The translations under genes were made by a program, and so were the position numbers. Below are positions 54,429 to 63,089 of a DNA stretch of 64,000 bases, piece after piece. The stretch comes from Methylobacterium durans (GTDB taxonomy: Bacteria; Pseudomonadota; Alphaproteobacteria; Rhizobiales; Beijerinckiaceae): contig NZ_CP029550.1 in NCBI RefSeq assembly GCF_003173715.1, forward strand, positions 5,782,001 through 5,846,000, given 5' to 3'. How positions within the stretch are numbered: the stretch's first letter is position 1; each line of letters opens with the position of its first letter. Below the pieces are notes generated by a model. It was not told the DNA's origin. It saw only the letters and a list, made by a program, of their open reading frames with translations, and made no database searches.

Positions 54429-56152
54429 CACGGCAGCACCGCGTAGGCCGTGAGGTCGAGCCGCTTGCCGCCGTTGATGTTGAAGCCCGAGACCTGCCCC
54501 ACGGGGGTCGGCAGCGGCGCGGCGACGGGGACGGGGACGGCGGCCGCGAGGTCGGCCGCGAAGCGCGCCTCGACGAGGACGAGGCGGCAGCCGCCGCCCC
54601 GCAGGAAGTCGAGAGCCTGGGATCCGGAATCGAGCATGGTCAGGTCGGTGCCCATCAGGAAGACGAGGCTCGGCTCGCGGTAGCCGAGGCTCGCGACCTG
54701 CGGGCTCGGGCAGGGCAGCGCGTCGCGGATCGCGGCGAGCCGGCCCGAGACCTTCAGCGCCGGCAGCGCGCGCTGGGCAAGGCCGAGTACGGAAGGCGTC
54801 AGGAGGCAGGCCGACAGGATCGCGATCACGCAGGCGCGCTCGGCCGCCCCGCGGGCGAAGGCCGCGACCGCGAGCGCCGCCAGCGCGCAGGCGGCGATGA
54901 GGAGCGGGAGCGCCGCGAGCGGCAGGCTGCGGTCGAGCTTCCAGCCGGCGGCGAGGAGCCCGAGGGTCAGGCCGACCGGGATCAGGAGCAGGAGGAACGC
55001 GACCGTCGCGCGCGCCCCGCGCCGGGCGGGGTCGAGGGCGCCGGACTGGAGCGCCAGCGCGGTCAGGATCGCGACCGCCGGCATCAGGGGCAGCACGTAG
55101 TGCGGCAGCTTCGTCGGCACCGCCTCGAAGACGAGCCAGGAGGGCACGATCCAGGCGAGCAGGAAGGCGACCGCATCGGTGCCCCGCGCGCGCCACGCAA
55201 AGGGTAAGCTCAGCGCCGCGAACGCGGCACCAGGCCAGAAGGTCGCGAAGAAGGCGATCAGGTAGGCGCCCGGCGGTCCCCAGTGCTTCTCCTTGGCGGT
55301 GCCGACCTTGCCCAGCATGTCCTTGCCCACCGCCTCCCCGAAGAAGGCGCCGCCGCTCTTCCAGGCGATGGCGAGGAACCAGGGCGCGACGAGGAGCAGG
55401 GTGAGGGCGAGGCCGGGGCCGGGGCGGAGCGCGAGCAGCCAGCGCCCGGAGCGGGCGCGGACCGAGAGGACGAGGGCGGCAAGGCCGACGAACATCGGCA
55501 CCATCGGCCCCTTGACGAGGATGCCCAGCGTCAGGCCGAGCCAGAAGGCGAGGAAGACGGCGCGGCCGAGGGCGCCCTGCCCCCGTTGCAGCCAGGCGCG
55601 GGCCAGCGCCCCGAAGGCGGCGGTGGCGGTCGCCGTGAGCACCGCGTCGGTCTTGGCGAGGTGGGCCTCGGCCGCGAGCATCAGGCAGGCGCCGAAGAGC
55701 GCGGCGGCGAGGAGGGCGCCCCGGCGCGTGAGGAAGGCGAGCGCCGCCCAGTAGGCGAGCAGCACGGAGGCCGCGGCGCCCAGCAGCGAGGGCAGGCGGT
55801 AGAGGCCGATCGCGGTGCGGGCCTCCGGCACGCCGAGCGCCTCGCCCGCGGCGACGGAGGCCGCCTGCAGCCAGTAGATGCCGACCGGCTTCTTGTGGCG
55901 CGCCTCCGCCTGGAAGCGGATGTCGACGAGGTCGCCCGTCTCCAGCATCTGCTTCGTGGCCTGGGCGAAGCGGGGCTCGTCCCGGTCCATCGGCTGCAGG
56001 GAGGTCAGCCCCGGCAGGAAGCAGGCGAGGCAGAGGGCGAGGAGCAGGGCGCAGGCCCGGGCGTGGCTGCGCTCCCCGAAGGCGAGGATTCGGTCGGGCA
56101 GCGGCGCGGAGAGCGCGCCTCGGGCGACGCGGCCGGCGGAGAGGCTCGTCAT
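54428..56152 (-). CDS. Family 39 (ArnT-like) glycosyltransferase
   Basis: 574 aa. Integral membrane GT-C enzyme: the catalytic loop FLPGLTSLQPMDRDEPRFAQATKQML contains the D-E pair typical of ArnT; ARHKKPVGIYWLQAAS follows. ~12 helices to residue ~450, then a periplasmic domain with GSQALDFLRGGGC and a C-terminal beta part. First gene of a minus-strand operon (GT39-GT2-LAB_N). By family it transfers a sugar from a polyprenyl-phosphate donor to an envelope acceptor, most likely lipid A. Confidence 0.88.
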   Translation of the reverse strand: MTSLSAGRVARGALSAPLPDRILAFGERSHARACALLLALCLACFLPGLTSLQPMDRDEPRFAQATKQMLETGDLVDIRFQAEARHKKPVGIYWLQAASVAAGEALGVPEARTAIGLYRLPSLLGAAASVLLAYWAALAFLTRRGALLAAALFGACLMLAAEAHLAKTDAVLTATATAAFGALARAWLQRGQGALGRAVFLAFWLGLTLGILVKGPMVPMFVGLAALVLSVRARSGRWLLALRPGPGLALTLLLVAPWFLAIAWKSGGAFFGEAVGKDMLGKVGTAKEKHWGPPGAYLIAFFATFWPGAAFAALSLPFAWRARGTDAVAFLLAWIVPSWLVFEAVPTKLPHYVLPLMPAVAILTALALQSGALDPARRGARATVAFLLLLIPVGLTLGLLAAGWKLDRSLPLAALPLLIAACALAALAVAAFARGAAERACVIAILSACLLTPSVLGLAQRALPALKVSGRLAAIRDALPCPSPQVASLGYREPSLVFLMGTDLTMLDSGSQALDFLRGGGCRLVLVEARFAADLAAAVPVPVAAPLPTPVGQVSGFNINGGKRLDLTAYAVLP

Positions 56153-56341
56153 GCGCGTCTCGTGGTGAGCGTCCCGTCACGGGCTCGCGGCGGGCTCAAC
56201 GGCGTCGGCCGGCCGGGCAGACCGCCCGCGCCCGGACCGGCGGCCGTGTCGGTGATCCGGCCCGGAATGTCAAATGACCCGGCTTGCCGGCCAAGCGAGC
56301 CCGTTCGAGAGTGCCGGCTGCCCGCCGCAGGACAGATTTCC

Positions 56342-57037
56342 ATGACGCTCCGCATCGGCCTCCTCGTCTTCCCCGGGGTGCAGCAACTCGACCTCACCGC
56401 CCCCTACGAGGTGTTCGCCGCCCTGCCCGGGGCGGAGATGCACCTCGTCGCGGCCGATCTCGCGCCCGTGCGCAGCACCACCGGCCTCGTGCTCACCCCG
56501 ACGACCCGGCTCGCCGACTGCCCCGACCTCGACGTGGTCTGCGTGCCGGGCGGCAGCGGCGTGAACGCCCTGATGCGGGACGCGACCGCCCTCGCCTTCC
56601 TGCGCCGTCAGGCGGGGACGGCGCGCCACCTCACCTCCGTCTGCACCGGCGCACTGGTGCTCGGCGCGGCGGGGCTGCTCCGCGGTCGCCGGGCGACGAC
56701 GCACTGGGCAGCGCACGACCTCCTGCCGGCCTTCGGGGCGATCCCCGTGCGCGAGCGCGTGGTGCGGGACGGCGCGCTCCTGACCGGCGGCGGCGTCACG
56801 GCGGGGATCGATTTCGCCCTGGCGCTCGCGGCGGAGATCGCGGGCGAGACGGCGGCGCACGGGATCCAGCTCGCCCTCGAATACGCCCCCGCCCCGCCCT
56901 TCGCGGCGGGCCACCCGGACGAGGCCCCGGAGGCGGCGCGCGCGGCGGCGCGGGAGCGCCTGGCACCGAGCCGGCGCGAGCGGGAGCGGATCGTGGCCGA
57001 GATCACGGGCGCGGAGGTTCCGCGGGCCGGCTGGTGA
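56342..57037 (+). CDS. DJ-1/PfpI-family protein (isonitrile hydratase-like)
   Basis: 231 aa from ATG 56342. Class I amidotransferase-like fold: LRIGLLVFPGVQQLDLTAPYEVFAAL, PDLDVVCVPGGSGVNALM, and the nucleophile elbow SVCTGALVLGAAGLLRGRRATTHW with Cys 101. The D-L-T-A-P-Y-E-V-F opening is typical of the InhA/isonitrile hydratase subgroup. The C-terminal ~40 residues add an Arg/Glu-rich helix. No downstream AraC domain. Just before the acyl-CoA synthetase, 73-bp gap. Confidence 0.85.
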   Translation: MTLRIGLLVFPGVQQLDLTAPYEVFAALPGAEMHLVAADLAPVRSTTGLVLTPTTRLADCPDLDVVCVPGGSGVNALMRDATALAFLRRQAGTARHLTSVCTGALVLGAAGLLRGRRATTHWAAHDLLPAFGAIPVRERVVRDGALLTGGGVTAGIDFALALAAEIAGETAAHGIQLALEYAPAPPFAAGHPDEAPEAARAAARERLAPSRRERERIVAEITGAEVPRAGW

Positions 57038-57110
57038 GCGGTGGCTCTCATCGCACGCATGATTGATCGGGCGCGGACGCGCGGTATCGTGCTGGCAGGA
57101 GAGAAACGCC

Positions 57111-58772
57111 ATGACCGCCGACACGACGAACGCCGACAAGCCGGGCGCCGACACGATCTACGACCGCGACCTCGACCGGAACCCGGCCAATTTCCAGCCT
57201 CTGACTCCGCTGAGCTACCTCGACCGGGCCGCGCGCGTCTTCCCCGACCGCGTGGCGGTGATCCACGGGCCGCTGCGGCGCAGCTACGCCGATCTCTACG
57301 CCCGCAGCCGCCGCCTCGCCTCGGCGCTCAAGGCGCGGGGCATCGGGCGCGGCGACACCGTGGCGGTGCTCCTCTCGAACACGCCCGAGATGATCGAGTG
57401 CCATTACGGGGTGCCGATGACCGGGGCGGTGCTCAACACCCTCAACACCCGCCTCGATGCGGGGGCGCTGGCCTTCTGCCTCGACCACGGCGAGGCCAGG
57501 ATCTTCATCACCGACCGCGAATTCTCGAAGGTTGCGGGACCGGCGCTGGAGAAGGCGGGCGTGAAGCCCCTCGTGATCGACGTGGACGATCCCGAATACG
57601 GGGGCGAGGGCACCGCGCTGGGCGGCATCGGCTACGAGGATTTCCTCGCGGGCGGCGATCCCGAGCACGACTGGACCATGCCGGGCGACGAGTGGGACGC
57701 GATCTCGCTCAACTACACCTCGGGCACCACCGGCGATCCGAAGGGCGTGGTCTACCACCACCGCGGCGCAGCGCTGCTCTCCCTCGGCAACGTCATCACG
57801 GGGGCCATGTACGGGCATCCCGTCTATCTCTGGACGCTGCCGATGTTCCACTGCAACGGCTGGTGCTTTCCCTGGACGCTCTCGGTGGTGGCCGGCACCC
57901 ATGTCTGCCTGCGGCAGGTGCGGGCGGGGGCCATGTACCGGGCGCTCGCCGAGCACGACGTCACGCATCTCTGCGGCGCGCCGATCGTGATGCAGCTCCT
58001 CCTCAACGCGCCGGATTCCGACAAGCGTCCCCTGCCCCGCCGGGTCTCCTTCATGACGGCCGCCGCGCCCCCGCCGCAGGCCGTGCTCGCCGCGATGGGC
58101 GAGGCGGGCTTCGACGTGACCCACCTCTACGGGCTGACCGAGACCTACGGCCCGGCGGTCGTGAACGCGTGGCACGAGGCGTGGGACGACCTGCCCGCGG
58201 ACGAGCGCGCCGCCAAGATGGCGCGCCAGGGCGTGCGCTACCCCGTCCTCGAAGGCTTCGACGTGCGCGACCCCGACACGATGGACTCGGTGCCCGCCGA
58301 CGGCGAGACGATGGGCGAGGCGATGTTCCGCGGCAACGTGGTGATGCGCGGCTACCTCAAGAACCCGAAGGCGACGCAGGCCGCCTTCGCGGGCGGCTGG
58401 TTCCGCTCCGGCGACCTCGGGGTGAAGCACCCGGACGGCTACATCCAGCTCAAGGACCGCTCGAAGGACATCATCATCTCAGGGGGCGAGAACATCTCCT
58501 CGATCGAGGTGGAGGACGCGCTCTTCAAGCACCCGGCGGTGGCCGCCGCCGCGGTCGTCGCCAAGCCCGACGAGAAATGGGGCGAGACCCCGGTCGCCTT
58601 CGTGGAGCTGAAGGAGGGCAAGACGGTCGAGCCCGACGCCCTCATCGCGTGGTGCCGCGACCGCCTCGCCCCCTACAAGCTGCCGCGCCAGATCGTGTTC
58701 GGCGACCTGCCGAAGACCTCCACCGGCAAGGTGCAGAAATACGTCCTGCGCGAGCGCGCGAAGGAGGGCTGA
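57111..58772 (+). CDS. Acyl-CoA synthetase (AMP-binding, medium/long-chain)
   Basis: 553 aa from ATG 57111 (AGGAG 8 nt upstream). ANL-superfamily enzyme: P-loop YTSGTTGDPKGVVYHH, A5 YGLTETYG, A8 GWFRSGDLGVKHPDGYIQLKDRSKDIIISGGENIS and the C-terminal catalytic Lys in PKTSTGKVQKY. It activates a fatty or other carboxylic acid to acyl-AMP then acyl-CoA. The opening YDRDLDRNPANFQPLTPLSYL is characteristic of the AlkK-like medium-chain group. Soluble. Confidence 0.9.
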   Translation: MTADTTNADKPGADTIYDRDLDRNPANFQPLTPLSYLDRAARVFPDRVAVIHGPLRRSYADLYARSRRLASALKARGIGRGDTVAVLLSNTPEMIECHYGVPMTGAVLNTLNTRLDAGALAFCLDHGEARIFITDREFSKVAGPALEKAGVKPLVIDVDDPEYGGEGTALGGIGYEDFLAGGDPEHDWTMPGDEWDAISLNYTSGTTGDPKGVVYHHRGAALLSLGNVITGAMYGHPVYLWTLPMFHCNGWCFPWTLSVVAGTHVCLRQVRAGAMYRALAEHDVTHLCGAPIVMQLLLNAPDSDKRPLPRRVSFMTAAAPPPQAVLAAMGEAGFDVTHLYGLTETYGPAVVNAWHEAWDDLPADERAAKMARQGVRYPVLEGFDVRDPDTMDSVPADGETMGEAMFRGNVVMRGYLKNPKATQAAFAGGWFRSGDLGVKHPDGYIQLKDRSKDIIISGGENISSIEVEDALFKHPAVAAAAVVAKPDEKWGETPVAFVELKEGKTVEPDALIAWCRDRLAPYKLPRQIVFGDLPKTSTGKVQKYVLRERAKEG

Positions 58773-58801
58773 GGCCGGCAGGGCGAGGACGGATCCGCCG
58801 C

Positions 58802-59164
58802 TCAGCCGATCCCGAGGCGGCGGGCGGCCGCGATGATGGCGGAGGGGCGATAGGGCTTCATCACGAGGAGGCTGTCGCGCACCTGCCGGGGCTCCTCGGC
58901 GCTGTAGCCCGTGACGTAGATCACCGGCAGGTCCGGCTGCAGGGCACGGGCCTGCTCGGCCACGCCCCAGCCGTCGAGGGCGCCGGGCAGGCGGATATCG
59001 GTGAACAGAAGGTCGATCGGGGTGCGCGCGGCGAGGATCGTCGCCGCCGCCTCGCCCGTGAGCGCCGTCACGACCTCGAAGCCCGCCTCCTCGAGCTCGG
59101 CCGCGACGACCTCGATCAGCATCGTCTCGTCCTCCACGACGAGGATCCTCGGCCGGTTCTTCAT
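58802..59164 (-). CDS. Single-domain response regulator
   Basis: 120 aa, only a REC domain: acidic pair E11/D12 in ILVVEDET, phospho-acceptor Asp 56 in LLFTDIRLPG, Thr in VIYVTGYS, and Lys in VMKPYRP. No output domain, so it acts by protein-protein contact or as a phosphate sink. Encoded directly downstream (80 bp) of the ethylene-receptor-like kinase on the same strand, its natural partner. ATG 59164. Confidence 0.92.
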   Translation of the reverse strand: MKNRPRILVVEDETMLIEVVAAELEEAGFEVVTALTGEAAATILAARTPIDLLFTDIRLPGALDGWGVAEQARALQPDLPVIYVTGYSAEEPRQVRDSLLVMKPYRPSAIIAAARRLGIG

Positions 59165-59244
59165 GCGCGCCTCCCCTCAGGGCCTCGTGACCGTGCGCCC
59201 CGGCCCGGACGGCGTCCGCGCCGGGGCGGCTCGACGCGGATTTG

Positions 59245-60528
59245 TCAGGCGCCCGCCCAGGACAGGCCCGCCGGCAGGGCGTCCGACCCGGAGGGCGGCT
59301 CGCCCGCCTGCGCCGCGGCGGGCGCCGGTGCCGCGCGGGCAGGGAAGAGCAGCCGCACGGTGGTGCCCCCCTGCGGCCCGATCACGATGACGGCGCTGCC
59401 GCCCGATTGCTGGGCGAAGCCGAAGACTTGGCTCAGGCCGAGCCCCGTGCCCCGGCCGAGGGGCTTCGTCGTGAAGAATGGCTCGAAGGCGCGGGCGGCG
59501 ACCTCCGGCGACATGCCGGCGCCGGTGTCCCGCACCTCCACGACGAGCCCCTTCTCCGCCGGTCCGCCGGCAAGTCCCGTCCCCTCCTCCGGCCGCAGGG
59601 CCCGCGTCGCCAGGGTGAGGACGCCGCCCTTCGGCATCGCGTCGCGCGCGTTGACGGCGAGGTTGAGGATCGCGTTCTCGAACTGGTTCGGGTCGATGGG
59701 GACCTGCGGCAGGTCCAGCGCGAGCTCCGTCTGCAGGCGGATCCGCGAGCCGATGGTGCCGCGCAGGAGTTCGGCGAAGGCACCGATCAGCCCGTTCACG
59801 TCGCTCATCACGGGCGAGAGCGGCTGCTTGCGGGCAAACGCCAGGAGCTTGTGGGTGACGGCCGCCGCCCGCTCGGCGCCCGTCATCGCATCCCGCACGG
59901 GCGACAGCAGTGGGCTGTCGGGCGCGAGGCGCCGCTCCACCCGCTCGAGATTGGCCAGCACCACGTTGAGCAGGTTGTTGAAATCGTGCGCGACGCCCCC
60001 CGTCAGCTGCCCGATCGCCTCCATCTTCTGCGACTGGCGCAGCAGCGCCTCGGTGCGCCGCTGCTCGGCGGTGGCCTGCTCCAGCGCGGCGAGCGCCCGG
60101 TCGCGCTCCAAGATGCGGGCGTGAAGCTCCTCGTTGGCGCGGCGAAGCTGCGTCGGCGAGGGCAGCGCCAGCGCTTGCGGCAGGAGCTTCCAGAGGGCGA
60201 TGGCGGTGGCGACCGAGGCCAGCGCGGTCACCGCCTTGACCAGGGCCTCGACCCCGTAATCGGGCACCCACAGGGTCCAGATCGCGAAGAGGTGGGTCGC
60301 CCCGCAGGCGGTGATGAAGACCGCGAACGACCAGAACATCCAGCCGAACACGATGTCGGGGCGGCGGGACACGAAGGTGGCGAGCGCGCCGGGAATCGAG
60401 AAATAGGCGAGCGCGATCAGCGTGTCGGCGACCACGTGCGTCCAGATCAGCTCGGGCCGCCACAGGAGGCAGATGCCGTGGGGCGCGAGGCTGTCGACCT
60501 CCCAGAGCTTGCGCAGGAACTCGAACAT
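59245..60528 (-). CDS. Histidine kinase with ethylene-receptor-like membrane sensor
   Basis: 427 aa from ATG 60528. N-terminal membrane domain (~15-115) matches the plant ETR1 ethylene-binding domain: PHGICLLWRPELIW, HVVADTLIALAYFSIP, FAVFITACGATHLFAIW, then a coiled linker. Residues equivalent to ETR1 Asp25, Tyr32, Cys65 and His69 (Cu(I) ligands) are Asp35, Tyr42, Cys75 and His79. Kinase: GGVAHDFNNLLN (His 181) is an H-box of the HWE/HisKA_2-like 'HDFNN' group, then N-box NLAVNARDAMP, DTGAGMS, GRGTGLGLS. Together with the downstream regulator it forms a predicted ethylene- (or related olefin/copper-) responsive pathway. Confidence 0.9.
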   Translation of the reverse strand: MFEFLRKLWEVDSLAPHGICLLWRPELIWTHVVADTLIALAYFSIPGALATFVSRRPDIVFGWMFWSFAVFITACGATHLFAIWTLWVPDYGVEALVKAVTALASVATAIALWKLLPQALALPSPTQLRRANEELHARILERDRALAALEQATAEQRRTEALLRQSQKMEAIGQLTGGVAHDFNNLLNVVLANLERVERRLAPDSPLLSPVRDAMTGAERAAAVTHKLLAFARKQPLSPVMSDVNGLIGAFAELLRGTIGSRIRLQTELALDLPQVPIDPNQFENAILNLAVNARDAMPKGGVLTLATRALRPEEGTGLAGGPAEKGLVVEVRDTGAGMSPEVAARAFEPFFTTKPLGRGTGLGLSQVFGFAQQSGGSAVIVIGPQGGTTVRLLFPARAAPAPAAAQAGEPPSGSDALPAGLSWAGA

Positions 60529-60880
60529 GAGACCCCCCATGTCGGTGAAGAGCGGCGCTCAAGAATCTGAACGTTCATTGGGCCAATCCGGAAGCAGAAG
60601 GCAATGCTTTCCTCGCATCGCAGGCTCATCCCCGCTCGCTCGGACGAATCAGAACTGCCGACGTTCTGGCGCTGCATCGACGGCCGGTGGCGAATACGCT
60701 CGCCGTGCGCCGGAAGGACGTCCGCAGGCCCGGATCGGGCGGCGCCCGTGCGGGGACGCGGCGGCGGCGATGCGACTGCAGGTGGTGGCGTTGTCCGTCC
60801 CGGCATGGCACAAGCTTGGCCTTTCCCCCTGCCGCCCGGCACGGGGCCCCTGCCCTCGCGAGTGAGACTGAAGACGCCCG
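60529..60880. other. Intergenic region, kinase and coiled-coil gene divergent
   Basis: 352 bp. AT-richer near 60560-60620, where the kinase promoter should lie. ORFs on both strands have shadow composition. No gene seen. Confidence 0.45.
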
Positions 60881-61192
60881 ATGAGTGCCCGCACGGACAC
60901 GCTGCTCGCCCTCCTCTCCCGCGTGGTCGACCACGTCCGCGCAGCGAATGCCCGGGCCGAGCGGGCGGAGGCAGCCGCGCGCGAGGGTGAGTCGCGGCTC
61001 GCCGTGACGGAGGCGACGGTGCGCCGGCTGCGGGAGGAACTCGGCGCGCAGGCGCGGGCCTGCGCGGCCGCCGAAGCCCGCGCAGTCGAGGCGAATCTGC
61101 GCATCTGCCAGGCCGCCGAGGCCCTCGGCTTCGCGGCGGCGGGCGAGGCCGGTGCGCCGCCGGCGGCCGAGGCGCCCGCGCGCCTGCACTGA
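60881..61192 (+). CDS. Coiled-coil hypothetical protein (103 aa)
   Basis: ATG 60881. One long Ala/Arg/Glu helix (ARAERAEAAAREGESRLAVTEATVRRLREELGAQ) with heptad-like spacing, then an Ala/Pro-rich tail. Likely a coiled-coil oligomer; no family recognised and no strong ribosome site. Confidence 0.55.
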   Translation: MSARTDTLLALLSRVVDHVRAANARAERAEAAAREGESRLAVTEATVRRLREELGAQARACAAAEARAVEANLRICQAAEALGFAAAGEAGAPPAAEAPARLH

Positions 61193-61538
61193 CGGCCGCC
61201 CCGGGCGCATCGGGGTTTAAGCCTTTATTCCCCTGGCGCCGGCCCGGACGGCCGGTGTTTCCTGCCTGCCGGGACCCGCGCGGGAGTCGCCGGCCGGCGC
61301 GGTTTTCGGGACCGGCGGTGCGGACGGGGCGACCTCGCACGCCCGCACCGCCGGCCTTCCCGCCGCTCGGGCGGGCCGGCCTTTGGGATGCCTCTACGGG
61401 ACGCCCCTCCAAGACGCCCCTCGCGCAGCCCCTAGGCCCGCCGGGCCCGAGCCTCTATAAGCCTCCGCCGACAGGCACCATCCCGACCCCCCGGGCGCTC
61501 CTCGGCGGCGCGGGCTCGCGGAGACCCTCGAAGACCCC
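61193..61538. other. Intergenic region before the LPS-type glycosyltransferase
   Basis: 346 bp of GC-rich DNA; includes one TTTATTCCCC (61224-61233) like the motif near the RepA gene. No supportable gene. Confidence 0.45.
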
Positions 61539-62330
61539 ATGGACGCGCCCACGCAGCCGGACCGCGCGCTACCGGTCGCCGTCTCCTGCACGATCATCGC
61601 CCAGAACGAGGCCGACCGGATCGTGCGCTGCATCGAGAGCGTGAAGGGCATCGCGCGCGAGATCGTCGTGATCGATTCGGGCAGCACGGACGAGACGGTG
61701 GCGCTCGCCGAGCGGCACGGCGCCGTCTGCCATTTCAACCCCTGGACGGGCTACGGCCAGCAGAAGCGCTTCGCTGAGGACAAGGCCCGCCACGATTGGG
61801 TGCTCAACCTTGACGCCGACGAGTGGCTGCCCGAGCCCGTGCGCGCCGAGCTGATCGACCTCCTGTCGCGGCCGATCCCGCCGGAGATCCACGGCTTCGC
61901 CTTCACGATCAGCCATGTCTATCCCGGGCACGCGCGCCCGCGCCCGCTCGCCGATTACCACACCTATGTCCGGCTCTACGACAAGACCCGCTGCCGCTTC
62001 CCGGAGAGCAGCGTCTTCGACGAGATCAAGCTCGCGCCGGAGCACCGGGGGCGCGTCCGGGCGCCGGTCTACCACCAGTCGATCCGCTCGCTCGGTCACC
62101 TGATCGCGAAGAACAAGGCCTATTTCCGCCTGCAGGCGCGGGAGGTCCGCAAGCCGCGCCTGCCGACGCTGCTCAGGATCTTCGTCGAGCCGGTCACGAC
62201 CTTCCTGAAATACTATCTCGTGCGGCGGCACATCACCGGCGGCGTCTACGGCTTCCTCGTCGCCTCGACCATCGCGGGCCTGCGCACCTACCGCCTCGCC
62301 CTGTTCCTGAAGGGCCGCCGGGAACCCTGA
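61539..62330 (+). CDS. Family 2 glycosyltransferase (LPS core, WaaE/KdtX-like)
   Basis: 263 aa from ATG 61539. GT-A fold: VSCTIIAQNEADRIVRCIESVKGIAREIVVIDSGSTDET, then W-TGYGQQKRFAEDKARHDWVLNLDADEWLPEP, the block that defines the WaaE/KdtX group with its DxD (LDADE). HRGRVRAPVYHQSIRSLGHLI and a hydrophobic C-terminal helix follow. Transfers a sugar (probably glucose or heptose) to LPS inner core. Confidence 0.85.
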   Translation: MDAPTQPDRALPVAVSCTIIAQNEADRIVRCIESVKGIAREIVVIDSGSTDETVALAERHGAVCHFNPWTGYGQQKRFAEDKARHDWVLNLDADEWLPEPVRAELIDLLSRPIPPEIHGFAFTISHVYPGHARPRPLADYHTYVRLYDKTRCRFPESSVFDEIKLAPEHRGRVRAPVYHQSIRSLGHLIAKNKAYFRLQAREVRKPRLPTLLRIFVEPVTTFLKYYLVRRHITGGVYGFLVASTIAGLRTYRLALFLKGRREP

Positions 62331-62334
62331 TCCC

Positions 62335-62907
62335 TTATTCCTCGGCCGGCGCGTAGACCGCCTCGCCGAGCCGCCGGACCGGGCCGCCGGCCCCGGAGCG
62401 CTTCCAGAGGCGCGTGTTGAGGGCCGCGACCGGATCCTGCCCCGGCAGGATGAAGCCCCGGCGGGCGATCCCCTCCAGGATCTCGCTCGCGTGGAGCGGG
62501 CGCCCCGCCTCCTCCAGCACCGCCAGGGACGCGGCGATCAGAGCGCGACCGTAGCGGCGGGCCGCGACCGGATCCTCCTCGAAGGCGATCGGCAGGGGGG
62601 CCGGAGGGCCCGCTGGCGCGGGTGCCGGCGATGGGCCGCTGCGCGAGGCCGGTCCGGGCTCCGCGGCCGGACCCGCCGGCTCGCGGAGGTCGGCCTCCGG
62701 CCCCACCGCGTCATCCCGGTCGCGGGACGGCGCATCCGCCGGGCCGGCCGGCTCCGCGAGACCGCCCCCGTCGCCGGGATCCGAGCCGCGCAGGCGGCGG
62801 CCGAGCTCGAGATAGAGCGCGTGGTCGGCGATCAGCCGGTCGAGGGCCTCGCGCCGACGCCGCAACGCCGCGAGCCGCTCCTCGATCTCGGCCTCCGAAG
62901 GGAACAT
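62335..62907 (-). CDS. HARE-HTH-like winged-helix protein
   Basis: 190 aa from ATG 62907. N-terminal coiled coil (EEIEERLAALRRRREALDRLI), a long Pro/Ala-rich linker (~50-120), and a C-terminal winged helix AASLAVLEEAGRPLHASEILEGIARRGFILPG...LNTRLWKRSGAGGPVRRLGEAVYAP, matching the HARE-HTH pattern (helix, 'plh..eI...i...G', strand, wing). HARE-HTH domains occur in RNA-polymerase delta subunit, restriction enzymes and chromatin proteins. Encoded next to RepA, hence perhaps a replication or partition regulator (inference). Confidence 0.65.
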   Translation of the reverse strand: MFPSEAEIEERLAALRRRREALDRLIADHALYLELGRRLRGSDPGDGGGLAEPAGPADAPSRDRDDAVGPEADLREPAGPAAEPGPASRSGPSPAPAPAGPPAPLPIAFEEDPVAARRYGRALIAASLAVLEEAGRPLHASEILEGIARRGFILPGQDPVAALNTRLWKRSGAGGPVRRLGEAVYAPAEE

Positions 62908-62914
62908 GCGGCGC

Positions 62915-63089
62915 TCCTATTCCGTCCACTCGCAGGGAATAGAAGACGAGAGGCCGCGCAGCAAGTGTTCCGTTCCGCTTATTCCCTTCATTGACGAGAC
63001 AGCCGACTCGGGTCGGTCTGTCGCGAGACGCGCATCAAGGGAATTCACTAAGCATCTATTGGGAAGATAAAATTCCTTTTATTCCCTAA
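62915..63089. promoter_or_regulatory. AGGGAATAA-type motifs and dyad between RepA and HARE-HTH genes
   Basis: AT-rich stretch with repeated AGGGAAT(A/T) boxes in both orientations: near 62934 (AGGGAATAG), 62979-62986 (TTATTCCC), 63039 (AGGGAATTC) and 63079-63087 (TTATTCCCT), plus a partial CTATTCC near 62918. A dyad GACAGCCGAC / GTCGG-T-CTGTC sits at 62998-63022. Position downstream of the rep gene and upstream of the HTH gene allows iterons, an origin or operators. Confidence 0.5.

Noticed and set aside
57041-60124. 1027-aa plus-strand frame crossing the acyl-CoA synthetase and antisense of the kinase
   Set aside because: It runs through two unrelated genes in a wrong frame; only GC-skew keeps it open.
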